Assembly (NCBI GenBank): GCA_963817635.1 | Contig: CAWFPR010000005.1 | Location: 763,516-827,515, forward strand | Direction of reading: 5' to 3' | Origin: CAWFPR01 sp963817635 | GTDB lineage: Bacteria; Acidobacteriota; Vicinamibacteria; Vicinamibacterales; 2-12-FULL-66-21 | DNA length: 64,000 bases | In this document: piece by piece, positions 12,197-22,493 of the stretch | Layout: the number at the start of each line of letters is the position of its first letter | How positions within the stretch are numbered: the first letter of the stretch is position 1 | Made by a program: the position numbers and the translations under genes | The notes under the pieces: model-generated | What the model was told of the DNA's origin: nothing | Database searches by the model: none | What the model saw: only the letters and a program-made list of their open reading frames with translations

Positions 12197-14839
12197 CTAC
12201 TGGTGCCGCAGCGCCACCTGGGGATCGACGCGGACCGCGCGCCAGCCTGGCACGGCGCACGCCGCCAGCGCGACGAGCGCCACGCCTGACGCGACCGCCG
12301 CGAACGTGGCCGCGTCGGCGGCGCTCACGGCGAAGAGGAGCGAGCGCATGAGCCTCGTTGCGACGAGCGCCGCGGCGAGCCCGAGCGCGATCCCGGCACC
12401 GGCGATCGACAGGCCCTGCCCGAGGACCGCCCTGAGCACGTCCGCCCGCCGCGCCCCGAGCGCCAGACGGATGCCAAGCTCGTTGGTGCGCTGGGCGACG
12501 GCATACGACATCACGCCGTAGATGCCGACGGCGGCGAGCGCCAGCGCCAGGCCGCTGAAGAGCGCAAGGAGCGCGAACGTCACGCGGCGCGTCGAGACCG
12601 ATGCGTCGCGCAGGTCGTTCATCGAGGCAATCTCCGAGATGGGCTGATCCGGATCAATTGAGGCAACCACGGCCCGGATGGACGGCACGAGCGAGGCCGG
12701 ATCCGCCGATGCCTTCACCACCAGCGTCATGCCGTCTTGCGCCGACTGGGCCAGCGGCAGATACACCTCGAGGCGCGACGGGTTGTCGAGGCCGTAGAGC
12801 CGCGTGTCCTCGACCACGCCGACGATCGTGATCCAGGACGTCCCCGACCGCGCAGGGCGCCCGAACGTGAACCGGCGTCCGATCGGATCGGCGCCGGCGA
12901 AGACGCGCTCGGCGATGCTTCGATTGACGAGGCCGACCCGAACCGCGCCATCGGTGTCCGCGGCAGCGAACGTCCGGCCCTCGAGCAGGCGGATGCCGAG
13001 CGCCGGCACGTACCCGGGGCTCACGATGTGGATGTCGGGATGCGGCCGCGCGCCGTCCGCGTAGTCGGCGCCCTCGATCGAGATGTCGCCCCGCGAGTGG
13101 TCGCCGGTCAGCGGCACTCCCGTGCCGAGCGCGGCCATTTTCACGCCGGGCAGCCGCCCCGCCGCCTCGAGGATCTCCTGCCAGAACGCGCGCGTCACGC
13201 CCTCCTTTTCGTACCGGCCGGAGCGAAGCCCGAGGTACATCGTGAGCACCCGATCGGTGCTGATGCCGGGATCGACCGCCAGGAGCTGCGAGAGGCTTCG
13301 CATCATGAGCCCGGCCCCGACGAGGAGGACGAGCGCGAGCGAGATTTCGGCGACCGCCAGCAGGCTGTGCCACCGCTGCTGCCGCCGGCCCGGGCTGGCG
13401 GATCGCCCACCTTCCTTGAGATCGATCGTGACGTCGGTGCGGGCCGCCTGCAGCGCCGGCGTCAGGCCGAACAGCACCGTGGACGCGAGCACGGCGACGG
13501 CGGCAAATGCCAGCACGACGCCGTTCAACGTCACGGGCACTCCGCCGAGAGCGCTTGCCGGCACGAGCCACGCCAGTCCGCGCAGACCGAAGAAGGCGAA
13601 CGTCAGCCCGGCCAGCCCGCCGAGCGAGGCGAGCAGGCAGCCTTCCACGAGGAGCTGCGACACGATGCGGCCCGGACCCGCGCCGATGGCGATTCGGAGC
13701 GCCATCTCGCGCGCGCGCCCTGCGCCGCGGATCAGCGAGAGGTTCGCGACATTGGCGCACGCGATCAGCAGGACGCAGACCACCGCGCCGAACAGAACCA
13801 GGAGAGCCGGCCGGACGTCGCCGACGAAGACGTCGTGGATCGGTTGGAGCGAGACGCCGAACTGAGCGTTTTCCTTCGGATAGGCGCGTGCGAGCCGCGC
13901 GGCGATGCCTTCCATCTCCGACCTCGCCTCGTCCAGCGCCACGCCGGGAGCAAGCCGCGCCACGACAACGGTGTCGCCCCGGCTCCCGCGCTGGCCCGCA
14001 CCCTCGTTGCCCGTCAGCCACATGCCGATCGGCTCCAGCAGATCCGCCGAATCAACGGTCCGGAAGCCGCGCGGCAGCACGCCGACGATAGTGGCCGGCC
14101 GGCCGTCGAGGGTGAGGGAGCGTCCGAGGACACCGCGATCGTCCGCGAAGTACTTCTGCCAGAACGGATACGTCAGCAGCACCACCGGCGCGGCGCCGGC
14201 GCGATCCTCCGCCCCGGTGAAGTCGCGTCCGAGGACCGGGCGGACGCCGAGCAGCGTCAGGTAGTTGGACGAGACGGCCTCGGCGCTGATGGTTTCGGGG
14301 CGGCCGACGCCGCCCAGGTCGGCGTCGAGCGAACAGACGACGGCCATGGCGGCGAACGTGCGGCTGTCGCCGCGCCAGTCGATGAAGTTCGGATACGACA
14401 CGCTGACGAGGCCGACCTTCGGGGTGGTCTCGTGCAGGACGACGAGCGCCGACGGCTCCGCGTAGGGAAGCGGCCGCAGGAGCACGCCGTAGACCACGGA
14501 AAAGATCGCCGTCGTCGCACCGAGGCCCAGCGCGAGCGTCAGGACGGCGACGATCGTGAAGGCAGGCGTCCTGAACAGCGATCGCAGGCCGTACCGGACG
14601 TCCTGGAAGACGTACTCGAGGGTTGAGGTGCCGCGCGCATCACGGCAGGCTTCCCGCGTCTGCTCCAGGCCTCCGAATTCGAGCGCCAGGCGCCGGCGCG
14701 CTTCGGCGGGCGAAAGGCCCGCCTTCTCGTACGACTCGAGTTGGCGCTCGCGGTGAAACCGCAGCTCGTCGTCCAGATCGGCCTCGACGGCCCGACGCCT
14801 GAAGAGCGCGCGAAGACGGATGAGGAGGTCGGGCAGCAT
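12197..14839 (-). CDS. ADOP-type ABC permease (FtsX/MacB family)
   Basis: 880 residues in the acidobacterial duplicated permease layout. Residues 1-75 are a soluble helical region (LDDELRFHRERQLESY; GLSPAEARRRLALEFGG). The first FtsX-type half starts near residue 90 (DVRYGLRSLFRTPAFT), a MacB-like periplasmic domain follows, then three helices, and the unit repeats, ending with VRVDPQVALRHQ. The ATG at 14839 gives the typical N-terminus; the frame is open further upstream only because it runs through padR. No ATPase gene is adjacent, so it is an orphan permease. The padR gene ends 8 bp upstream on the same strand, so PadR probably represses both. The substrate is unknown. Confidence 0.9.
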   Translation of the reverse strand: MLPDLLIRLRALFRRRAVEADLDDELRFHRERQLESYEKAGLSPAEARRRLALEFGGLEQTREACRDARGTSTLEYVFQDVRYGLRSLFRTPAFTIVAVLTLALGLGATTAIFSVVYGVLLRPLPYAEPSALVVLHETTPKVGLVSVSYPNFIDWRGDSRTFAAMAVVCSLDADLGGVGRPETISAEAVSSNYLTLLGVRPVLGRDFTGAEDRAGAAPVVLLTYPFWQKYFADDRGVLGRSLTLDGRPATIVGVLPRGFRTVDSADLLEPIGMWLTGNEGAGQRGSRGDTVVVARLAPGVALDEARSEMEGIAARLARAYPKENAQFGVSLQPIHDVFVGDVRPALLVLFGAVVCVLLIACANVANLSLIRGAGRAREMALRIAIGAGPGRIVSQLLVEGCLLASLGGLAGLTFAFFGLRGLAWLVPASALGGVPVTLNGVVLAFAAVAVLASTVLFGLTPALQAARTDVTIDLKEGGRSASPGRRQQRWHSLLAVAEISLALVLLVGAGLMMRSLSQLLAVDPGISTDRVLTMYLGLRSGRYEKEGVTRAFWQEILEAAGRLPGVKMAALGTGVPLTGDHSRGDISIEGADYADGARPHPDIHIVSPGYVPALGIRLLEGRTFAAADTDGAVRVGLVNRSIAERVFAGADPIGRRFTFGRPARSGTSWITIVGVVEDTRLYGLDNPSRLEVYLPLAQSAQDGMTLVVKASADPASLVPSIRAVVASIDPDQPISEIASMNDLRDASVSTRRVTFALLALFSGLALALAAVGIYGVMSYAVAQRTNELGIRLALGARRADVLRAVLGQGLSIAGAGIALGLAAALVATRLMRSLLFAVSAADAATFAAVASGVALVALAACAVPGWRAVRVDPQVALRHQ

Positions 14840-14847
14840 GGCTGTCT

Positions 14848-15180
14848 CTAGGTCGTCCCGAGCACGTGCGCCACCGCCGCGGTCAGTTTCACCCAGTCGC
14901 TCTGCTGCGCCTCGAGCTGGCGCCGCCCCGCCGCCGTCAGCCCGTAGTACTTCGCGCGGCGATTGTTGTCCGACGTACCCCACCGCGCCTTGATCCAGCC
15001 GCGCCGCTCGAGACGGTGGAGGGCCGGGTAGAGGGAGCCTTGCTGGATCCTGAGGACCTGGCGCGACATCTGCTGCAGGCGCTCCGACACCCCCCAGCCG
15101 TGGAGCGGTTCGAGCGCGAGCGTGCGCAGGATGAGGAGGTCCAGGGTTCCCTGCGGGAGGTCCAGTCTGCGGTCGGCCAT
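14848..15180 (-). CDS. PadR-family transcriptional regulator
   Basis: 110 residues forming a PadR winged helix: LPQGTLDLLILRTLALEPLH, then QGSLYPALHRLERRGWI as recognition helix and wing, and YYGLTAAGRRQLEAQ at the C-terminus. The minus-strand sequence AGAGGAAGAG just before the ATG serves as ribosome binding site. It sits directly upstream of the ADOP permease on the same strand. PadR-ADOP pairs are common in Acidobacteriota; the expected role is repression of its own operon, relieved by an unknown ligand. Confidence 0.92.
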   Translation of the reverse strand: MADRRLDLPQGTLDLLILRTLALEPLHGWGVSERLQQMSRQVLRIQQGSLYPALHRLERRGWIKARWGTSDNNRRAKYYGLTAAGRRQLEAQQSDWVKLTAAVAHVLGTT

Positions 15181-15342
15181 GTCTCTTCCTCTTCCCCTTC
15201 TGCTTCGACAAGGCTACCCGCTCTCCTGTCTAAGCGCAAGGGGAAGGGGTGCGGTGGCGGCGCAAATGCGGAGCAGCCCGCGCCGCTCAGCTTCGGCGCC
15301 GGAGGATGCGATAGACTCGAACGGATGAAAGGGGAGAACAGC

Positions 15343-17401
15343 ATGAAAGGCTTGGTGTTCGGCGTCGCTGCCTTGACGGTCTGTGTCAGTTTCGCGCCGG
15401 CTGCCCGCGGTCAGTCTGCGGGCAAGCCCACGCTCGGCGCGTGGGGCGTCGACCTGAGCGGCATGGACAAGTCCGTCCGGCCCGGCGATGACTTCTTCGA
15501 GTACGCGAACGGCAACTGGTACAGAAACGCTGTCATTCCGCCGGATCGCAGCTCGACGGGTTCGTTTCAGACCCTGCAGATCCTGAGCGAGAAGCGCATG
15601 CAGGACCTCATCGCGGAGATCAAAGCGAAGCCGGACGCGCAGCTCAGCGACGAAGAGCGAAAGATCCGCGACCTTTACGACGCCTTTACCGACGCGGCGC
15701 AGATCGAGCAGCGCGGCCTGGCCCCGGCGAGGAACGACCTCGACCTGATCGCATCCGCGAAGACGGCCGACGACGTGGCGCATCTGATGGGGCGCACGAG
15801 CCTCCCTGCCGACAGCCTCTTCGGGAGCTTCGTCAACGCGGACGCCAAGCACCCGAGCCAGTACGTGATGCTCGTCATCGCAGGCCGGCCTCGGGATGCC
15901 GAACCGCGACTACTACCTCAAGGACGATCCGGCGCTCGCCGCGACCCGCGACGCCTACCGCAAGTTCCTGACGTCGATGCTCGCACTTGCCGGTGAGAAG
16001 GACGCCGGCCCGCGCGCCGACGCGGTGCTCGCCCTCGAGACGAAGATCGCCGGGGCCCACTGGACCCCAGTCGAGCGCCGCGACGCCGACAAGACATACA
16101 ACCCGATGACCGTCGCGCAGCTCACGGAGTATGCGCCGGGCTTCCCGTGGGCTGCGTTCTTCAAGGAGCAGGGACTTTCCGCGAAGGGGCCCGCCGGCGA
16201 CCGCGTCGTGATCGTCCGGGAGAACACGGCGTTCCCGAAACTCGCCGCGATCTTCGCGGCGACGCCGGTGCCGGTGTGGCGCGACTACCTGACCGCGCAC
16301 TACCTCCACGGCGTGTCGGCGTACCTGCCGAAGGCGTTCGACGACGCCGACTTCGAGTTCTACGGCAAGGTGCTCGGGGGCGAGCCCGAGAAGCTGCCGC
16401 GTACCACGCGCGCCGCGCACCTCATCGATCAACGGCTCGGCCATCCTCTGGGCAAGCGCTACGTCGCGAAATACTTCCCGCCCGAGTCGAAAGCCAAGGT
16501 CGAGGCCCTCGTCGCCAATCTCCTCAAGGCTTACGACGCCGACATCCGGACGATCAAGTGGATGACAGACGCCACGAAGCAGAAGGCGCTCGAGAAACTG
16601 CACCAGTTCACGCCGCACGTGGGCTATCCCGACAGCTGGCGCGACTACTCGGGGCTGGCGATCAGGCGGGACGATCTGATCGGCGACATCGAGCGCAGCA
16701 ATGACTTCGAGTGGCACTACCGGACCGATCGCATCGACCGGCCGGTGGATCGGAACGAGTGGGGCATGACCCCGCCGACCATCAACGCCTATTACACGCC
16801 GGTGCTGAACTCGATCTTCTTCCCGGCGGCGATCCTGCAGCCGCCGTTCTTCGACCCGAACGCCGACGACGCCGTGAACTACGGCGCGATCGGCGCGGTC
16901 ATGGGGCACGAGATCGGCCACGGCTTCGACGACCAGGGCAGCAAGTACACCGGCCTCGGCGTGCTCCAGAGCTGGTGGACCGATGCGGACCGCCATGCGT
17001 TCGATGACCGCGTCGCGAAGCTCGGCGAGCAGTACGATGCGTTCGAAGGGCTGCCGGGCCTGCACGTGAACGGCAAGCTGACGATGGGGGAGAACATCGG
17101 CGACCTGTCGGGCCTCGCCATCGCGCTGCAGGCGTATCACTTCTCGCTGAACGGCAAGACGCCGCCGGTGCTCGACGGATTCAGCGGCGATCAGCGGTTC
17201 TTCCTCGGCTTCGCGCAGATCTGGCGCGGCAAGTATCGGGAGGGGGCGATGCGCCAGCAGATCCTCTCGAATCCCCACAGCCCGCCGCACTGGCGCGTCG
17301 TCGGGCCGACCCGCAACATCGACGCGTGGTACGACGCGTTCGACGTCATGCCGGGCGGGAAATACTACCTGCCGCCCGACCAGCGCGTGCGCATCTGGTA
17401 G
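15343..17401 (+). CDS. M13-family zinc metallopeptidase (neprilysin/PepO-like), one-base insertion
   Basis: About 685 residues once repaired. The start is ATG 15343, six bases after AGGGGAGA, followed by a signal peptide (MKGLVFGVAALTVCVSF) ending near ARGQS, so the enzyme is exported. M13 hallmarks: VRPGDDFFEYANGNWY at the N-terminus, NAYYTPVLNSIFFPAAILQP, the zinc motif HEIGH at 16907-16921, GENIGDLSGL carrying the third ligand, and the C-terminal VRIW. At about 15888 an extra C (GCAGGC-C-GGCCTC) shifts the frame just before GMPNRDYYL; removing it restores the family's GGLGMPNRDYYL. The intact sequence on either side suggests a sequencing error or a very recent mutation. Confidence 0.9.
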
Positions 17402-17489
17402 CGACGGCGGCGGCGCCGCGCGGCTCGATGAGGAAGGCTTGTCGTCCGGTACACGCGGTCGCCGGCGATGGCGCACCCGCCGACTCTGA

Positions 17490-17780
17490 CTACTTCTCGA
17501 TCACGTAGATCTCGCGCCGCCCGTGATCGATGAGGTCGTGGTAGCCCTTCATCGTGGCCTGGAACTCGGGTTTCTCCATCGACTTGCGCGACATCTCGGA
17601 GAACTCCTCCAGGCTGCGGACCTCCATCTCCGCCACGACCGTCCAGTACCGCTCGGCGCTGAAATCGGTCATGACGCGCATCGTCCCCATGCCCATCTTC
17701 TGTGTGAGTCCGGAGAGCGCCACGAATTTCTCGACCATACGGCGGACCTGGCCCGTCCTGCGCGGTCCCCGACGACTCAT
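17490..17780 (-). CDS. Small hypothetical protein, possibly dimeric alpha/beta-barrel fold
   Basis: 96 residues (81 if the internal ATG at 17738 is used). The sequence has an aromatic alternating strand, RYWTVVAEMEVRSLEEF, and a helix with phenylalanine and methionine residues, and resembles small dimeric alpha/beta-barrel (NIPSNAP/Dabb-like) proteins in general pattern only. There is no signal peptide. It lies alone between the M13 gene and the glycosyltransferase operon, separated from both by short gaps. Confidence 0.5.
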   Translation of the reverse strand: MSRRGPRRTGQVRRMVEKFVALSGLTQKMGMGTMRVMTDFSAERYWTVVAEMEVRSLEEFSEMSRKSMEKPEFQATMKGYHDLIDHGRREIYVIEK

Positions 17781-17942
17781 GCACCGCCTTGCGGAGTTCC
17801 GGTGGGAAAGGGGGAGTCTCCGCCAGCGGCGGCACGCCGGAAGTCTCCGTCGGGCTGCCGGGAGACGAGCCCTGTGACAGGCGGCCTCGCGCCGCGAGTC
17901 CCTACGGAAAGCTCACCAAACCCTGAAGGAAGGGAGGCGGCG

Positions 17943-19010
17943 CTATCGGAAGTCAGGAATCGGGGATGACTGATCGGCTGGGAACTGTCCGGTCCAGGCC
18001 TCCACCGCAAGCGCGCCGGGCAGGCGCAGTCCCAGATACCGGGCGGCCACGAACAGGACGGTTCCCACGGCGAACGACAATCCGTTGTAGAGGTGCTGCA
18101 GCGTGTGGAGACACCAGGCTCTGGCGGCAAACGAAGCTCCACGCCGCCGGTAGAAGAACTCGTAGTAGCGCCGGTTGAGCAGCGCCAGTCCGGCCATCGC
18201 GAGCGGGATCACAACAACGAAGCGCCGGTCGAAGAGGGCAATCACAAGCGAGCCGAGCGCCAGGTACGCGAGGACGATCGACCAGCGGGACGCGTGGCTC
18301 AGGTTCAGGTCGTCGTGCAGCGCACCATAGCGCAGGATCAGCTGGGCCCACGGGATGCCGCGATCCCGGATGTCGGACAGAATCATCGACCCCAGCGTCC
18401 AGCGCTTCAAATGACACCCGCGGAGCGACGGGTCGAGTGTCACGATGTGTCCGGCGGCCGTCAGGCGATAGCCCAGATCGATGTCCTCCACCGACGGCCG
18501 GTCGAATCGCTCGTCGAACCCGCCGACCGACAGGAAGGCCTCGCGCCGGACTGCACCGAAGCCAGCCCAGAACGTCCGCGCCGCGCCGGCCGACGACTGA
18601 TGGATGTACGAGTGCGCGAGGTTCTTGTATTGAGAGACGAACCCTGGCTCCGCTGGACCTTCGTCATACGCGCCGAATACGGCTGACGTCAGCGGGTTCT
18701 CCCGGAATACCTGCTCGACGCGTTCGAGCGCATCACGGGCGACGACGACGTCGGCGTCGATGAACGCGAGGACGTCTCCGCTCGCCGTCCGGGCCGCCAG
18801 GTTGCGCGCCGACGCCGGGCCGGACCGGTCGGGATTCACCACGACGCGGGCGCCGCGCGCCGCAGCCACGCTTTGACAGTCATCGACCGACCCGTCGGCG
18901 GCCACGATCAGTTCGGTGTCGTCCGGCCGTCGATCGAGGGCCGCGAGGCATCGAGCGAGCGACGGCAGGCCCCGATGGAAGGGCACGATGATGGACATCC
19001 GGACTGCCAT
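17943..19010 (-). CDS. Family 2 glycosyltransferase, membrane-anchored
   Basis: 355 residues. The GT-A domain has SIIVPFHRGLPSLARCLAAL at the start, the substrate motif DGSVDD, the metal-binding FIDADVVVARDAL, and a catalytic-region ED in SVEDIDLGYRL. Two hydrophobic helices follow (SIVLAYLALGSLVIALF and FAVGTVLFVAARYLG). It should transfer a sugar from a nucleotide donor to a lipid or polysaccharide acceptor on the inner face of the membrane. It follows the FAD oxidoreductase by 11 bp and is probably cotranscribed with it. ATG 18998 is a possible alternative start. Confidence 0.88.
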   Translation of the reverse strand: MAVRMSIIVPFHRGLPSLARCLAALDRRPDDTELIVAADGSVDDCQSVAAARGARVVVNPDRSGPASARNLAARTASGDVLAFIDADVVVARDALERVEQVFRENPLTSAVFGAYDEGPAEPGFVSQYKNLAHSYIHQSSAGAARTFWAGFGAVRREAFLSVGGFDERFDRPSVEDIDLGYRLTAAGHIVTLDPSLRGCHLKRWTLGSMILSDIRDRGIPWAQLILRYGALHDDLNLSHASRWSIVLAYLALGSLVIALFDRRFVVVIPLAMAGLALLNRRYYEFFYRRRGASFAARAWCLHTLQHLYNGLSFAVGTVLFVAARYLGLRLPGALAVEAWTGQFPADQSSPIPDFR

Positions 19011-19021
19011 CAGCGTCACAC

Positions 19022-20596
19022 TCAGCGACCCGTCGCCAGGCGAGCCCCGCTGCCCGCGTCGGCGAGCGCCGCCACCGGTACGAGCGGTTGCGTGGACAGG
19101 AGCTGCCGGAGATTCTCCAGCGCGGGGTCGCGATCGTCTCGGGCCGCCTCCAGGTACTCGTCCTCCGGATTCATCGCCCAGAGGTCGTGCCGCTCGCCAA
19201 GGAGGTTGCGCACGGCCAGCATGCCCATGACCATCGAGTGGTCCTGATTGTTGTAGCTGTGGGTGCCGTTGCGCCCTATGGTCTGGAGGTTGTCGAAACG
19301 CTGGACGTACTCGCGGACGCACTGCACCACCCCGGCGTAACCATCGTCGTAGATTGGGTAGGCGTTCGGCGCGCGCACGACCTTGCCATCGATCACACGC
19401 GCGGGATCGACGAGCCCGATCATGCCCAGCTCGCGGGTGGCCAGTTCGATCAGCGCTTTGTCCGGGAGCGTCCACACCTCGTCGTCTCTGGTGCAGAAGT
19501 ACTCGAGGCCCAGAGAGGTCCTGGAAGAATCCGGCACCATGTCGGGGCTCCAGTTCTTGAAGTTCTGGATGCGGCCGACCTTGACCGTGGCGTCGTGGAC
19601 GTAAATCCAGTTGTCTGCGAAGACGTCTGGCTCGCCGATGATCAGCCCCACGGTGAGGAAGTCGCGGTACTTCAGGCGACCGGCGGCCGCACGGACGAAC
19701 GCGGGCGCCGTGGGCCCCAGGCTCTCGACCAGGTGTGTCAGCGGCATGGTCGAGACGACATGCGAGGCCGGCTGACGGAGGCGCTCACCGTCGCGATCGA
19801 TGTCGACCGCCGTGACCGTTCGGCCTTCGTGGACGAGGGCGGTGACGCGCGCGTTCAGCATGACGCGTCCGCCGCGCTGCTCGACCTCCCTGGCGAACGC
19901 TTCCCACATCATGCCCGGGCCGAGGCGCGGATACTCGAACTCGCCGACGAGCGTCCGCACCACATCTCCGGCGCCATCGCGCCTCCACGGACGCAGCATC
20001 CGGGAGATCACCGTACCGAGGGAGAAGTTCTGAATGCGCTGCGTGGCCCATCGGGCGCTGATGGCGCTCCCCGGCAGGCCCCACACTTTCTGCGTGTAGG
20101 CGCCGAAGAAGATGCGATACAGCCGGCGCCCGAACCGGTTGCTGACCCAGTCTTCGAAGCTCGCCTCCGGCCGGATCGGCCGCACCCTGATCCAGAGATA
20201 GCTCGCGAGAATCCCGAGACTCCGAAGAACGCCCAGATTCAGGAGCGCGTTTGCCGGGTTGAGCGGATAGTGGAAGAACCGGCCGCGGTACAGGATTCGG
20301 GACAGGCGAGGCCGACGGAGAAAATCCGCGCCCAGCATGGAACGCCAGAGCTCGCGCACCGCCGGGATCTTGGTGAAGAATCGATGGCCCCCGATGTCGA
20401 ACCTGTAGCCTTTGTAGTCAACGGTCTGAGACAGCCCACCCACGCGGGCATCGGCTTCGACCACGACGACCGGCACGCCGGCGCGCGCCAGTTCCAGAGC
20501 AGCGGTGAGCCCGGCTGGTCCAGCGCCGACGATGACGACCGGCACCTGACGGGTGGCGGTGCTAAGATCCCGCGTCGATGTGCCGTAACCGCTCAT
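19022..20596 (-). CDS. FAD-dependent oxidoreductase, UDP-galactopyranose mutase/amine-oxidase-like
   Basis: 524 residues. The N-terminal Rossmann motif VVIVGAGPAGLTAALELARAG and the acidic strand end VVVEADARVGGLSQT bind FAD; GYRFDIGGHRFFTK follows, typical of UDP-galactopyranose-mutase and protoporphyrinogen-oxidase-like flavoproteins. The C-terminal TIGRNGTHSYNNQDHSMVMG closes the FAD site. I chose the ATG at 20596 because it places the FAD motif about 20 residues from the N-terminus. Lying in one operon with a glycosyltransferase and opposite two more, it most likely supplies or modifies a sugar nucleotide or lipid intermediate. Substrate is unproven. Confidence 0.85.
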   Translation of the reverse strand: MSGYGTSTRDLSTATRQVPVVIVGAGPAGLTAALELARAGVPVVVVEADARVGGLSQTVDYKGYRFDIGGHRFFTKIPAVRELWRSMLGADFLRRPRLSRILYRGRFFHYPLNPANALLNLGVLRSLGILASYLWIRVRPIRPEASFEDWVSNRFGRRLYRIFFGAYTQKVWGLPGSAISARWATQRIQNFSLGTVISRMLRPWRRDGAGDVVRTLVGEFEYPRLGPGMMWEAFAREVEQRGGRVMLNARVTALVHEGRTVTAVDIDRDGERLRQPASHVVSTMPLTHLVESLGPTAPAFVRAAAGRLKYRDFLTVGLIIGEPDVFADNWIYVHDATVKVGRIQNFKNWSPDMVPDSSRTSLGLEYFCTRDDEVWTLPDKALIELATRELGMIGLVDPARVIDGKVVRAPNAYPIYDDGYAGVVQCVREYVQRFDNLQTIGRNGTHSYNNQDHSMVMGMLAVRNLLGERHDLWAMNPEDEYLEAARDDRDPALENLRQLLSTQPLVPVAALADAGSGARLATGR

Positions 20597-20864
20597 TCGG
20601 ATCTCGCGAGTCAGATTGTTGGCGATACGGGAGATGCGCGCGACAGCGCAGCGCCGTACCCAAGCCGCATGCCGCCGCGGAGGAGACGGTCCGATCTGGC
20701 GCCCACGGAGGGGGCCGATGCGAAATTCGTCCTGTGTATCAACGCTCATCGAAAGTCCCGCCTACTGCGGAGCTTCGTCGGCTCGCGAATGACTTTGACT
20801 TCCCAGTGCCGATAAAAGTCGGCGCGGCCGCGAACTTCGACAGCCATTTCGTCCCAGGCTGGAG
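20597..20864. other. Divergent intergenic region of the glycan genes
   Basis: 268 bp between two divergent operons: the oxidoreductase and glycosyltransferase on the minus strand and two glycosyltransferases on the plus strand. It must hold both promoters. I could not single out convincing -35/-10 pairs and see no RNA gene. Small open frames here show no conserved pattern. Confidence 0.45.
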
Positions 20865-22493
20865 ATGACCGTTCCCGACGTGGAGAGGCTCCTCCGATCG
20901 CGCGTCTGCCAGGCCCTGGCGGTTGCCCTCGCCGTGTTCCTCGTCGCCGCGCTCCACGCGCGCAACGATGGCCTGTGGTTCCAGGGCGATGCGCCCCGAC
21001 ACGCCGCGAATGGGTTGTTCTGGTGGGACCTCCTGTCGGCCATGCCGGCCGATCCCGTGACCTACACCGTCCGCTACTACGCACGCTATCCGGTCATCGC
21101 GCCGGCGACGTACCCGCCGCTGTTCTACGTGCTCGAGGGGTTTGTCTTCGCCGTGGCCGGACCTTCGCCGTACGCGGCCAGGTTCCTCGTGCTGCTGTTT
21201 GCGGCGATCGCGGGTCTCTACACGATGGCGTGGGCCCGCCGGTGGATCGGGCCCGGCGCGGGCTGGGCGGGAGCCTTCCTCGCGTTCCTGCCTGGCATCG
21301 TGACCTGGTCGAACGCCGTGATGCTCAACATACCGGCCACGGCGCTGGGCATGGCATGCCTCTATCATTTCCGGCGATGGTTCGAAGCTCCCGGCAGGAA
21401 GCAGCGTGTTGCCGCCATCGTATCGTTCATCGCGCTTGCCCTGACGTACTACCAGGGTGCCAGCGTCGTCCTCGTGGGCCTCGCCTGGGCCGTCCTCATG
21501 AGACGCGACTCGCCGGTCAAGGCGATCCGTCTGCCCTATCTGCTGATTGCCGGCGCCCTTGCGATCGTCCCGCTCGCGGTCGCGTTGTTTCTCGCACCAG
21601 TGCAGATGGCGCGGCACCTGCCGGGCCTCGCACAGCTGGGAACCGCGACCACGTGGATGTTCTATTGGAGGGCCCTCCCGGGTGTGGTTGGTTCCGTCGC
21701 GCTCGCGCTCGGCGCGATCGGCATCGCCAGCGGACTGCTTGCGCCGCGCTGGCGCGCCGAGGCCGGCTACCTGGCCGCCTGGATCGGTGCGCTGGTTATT
21801 GGGTTCTCGCTGCTGCCAGCGAAGAACCCGCGCTACATCCTGCTGGTGGCGCCCGCATTCATCCTGGCGGTGGCGATCGGCCTGGCGACCGTCGTGAAGC
21901 ACCTGCCGGCGATCCGCCCGGGACTGCGTGCGGCGATGCTCGCCGCCGGCCTCGCGCTCGGGTTCTGGTCCGCGGCGCGGGTTCACGTGATCAGCGTTTC
22001 AGGCTTCCGCGAGGTTGCGGACTACCTCCGCCAACATGGGCCGGCTGATGCCGTGCTCTACGACGGCCACTACGACGGGCTCTTCGGCTTCTTCGTCCGC
22101 GCCTCCGACCCCCGCTTCTCGCGTCGCATCGTCCGCGCGGACAAGTTCCTGTACGAGTTCGGCCCCACGACGACGTTCCGGCCGGTCGAAACGGCGAGCG
22201 TGTCGAGCGTGGACGACGTTCTGGCGGCGGTGCGCTCGCGGTGCGGATGCCGCTGGGTCGCCGTCGAAGTGGATCCGTCCGCCCGGCTGCGGGATTCGCA
22301 GCGGTTGTTGCGAGAGGCGGTGACGCAGGCGCAATTCGAACTGGCCGCGTCGTTTCCCATCACGGGCAGCAAGGTCACTCGCGTCGACGTGTACAAGGTG
22401 CTCGGTGCGGTCGAGCCCGTGACGTCCATCGACCTCGAGTTTCCTGCCTTCAGCAACCGTCCCTTCAATCACGTCGTTCCCATTACGCGATGA
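20865..22493 (+). CDS. GT39-like membrane glycosyltransferase
   Basis: 542 residues, starting with an aliphatic helix (VCQALAVALAVFLVAALHA). The first periplasmic loop has GDAPRHAANGLFWWDLL, where the Asp fits the catalytic acidic residue of GT-C enzymes such as ArnT and Pmt. About ten further hydrophobic helices follow, then a soluble C-terminal tail of about 170 residues (from GFREVADYLRQHG). It should use a polyprenyl-phosphate sugar on the periplasmic side. The TGA at 22491-22493 overlaps the ATG of the next glycosyltransferase, so the pair is coupled. Confidence 0.87.
   Translation: MTVPDVERLLRSRVCQALAVALAVFLVAALHARNDGLWFQGDAPRHAANGLFWWDLLSAMPADPVTYTVRYYARYPVIAPATYPPLFYVLEGFVFAVAGPSPYAARFLVLLFAAIAGLYTMAWARRWIGPGAGWAGAFLAFLPGIVTWSNAVMLNIPATALGMACLYHFRRWFEAPGRKQRVAAIVSFIALALTYYQGASVVLVGLAWAVLMRRDSPVKAIRLPYLLIAGALAIVPLAVALFLAPVQMARHLPGLAQLGTATTWMFYWRALPGVVGSVALALGAIGIASGLLAPRWRAEAGYLAAWIGALVIGFSLLPAKNPRYILLVAPAFILAVAIGLATVVKHLPAIRPGLRAAMLAAGLALGFWSAARVHVISVSGFREVADYLRQHGPADAVLYDGHYDGLFGFFVRASDPRFSRRIVRADKFLYEFGPTTTFRPVETASVSSVDDVLAAVRSRCGCRWVAVEVDPSARLRDSQRLLREAVTQAQFELAASFPITGSKVTRVDVYKVLGAVEPVTSIDLEFPAFSNRPFNHVVPITR

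Noticed and set aside
12197..15211. A single 1004-residue minus-strand protein
   Set aside because: The extra N-terminal 124 residues are read out of frame through the padR gene; the permease starts at 14839.
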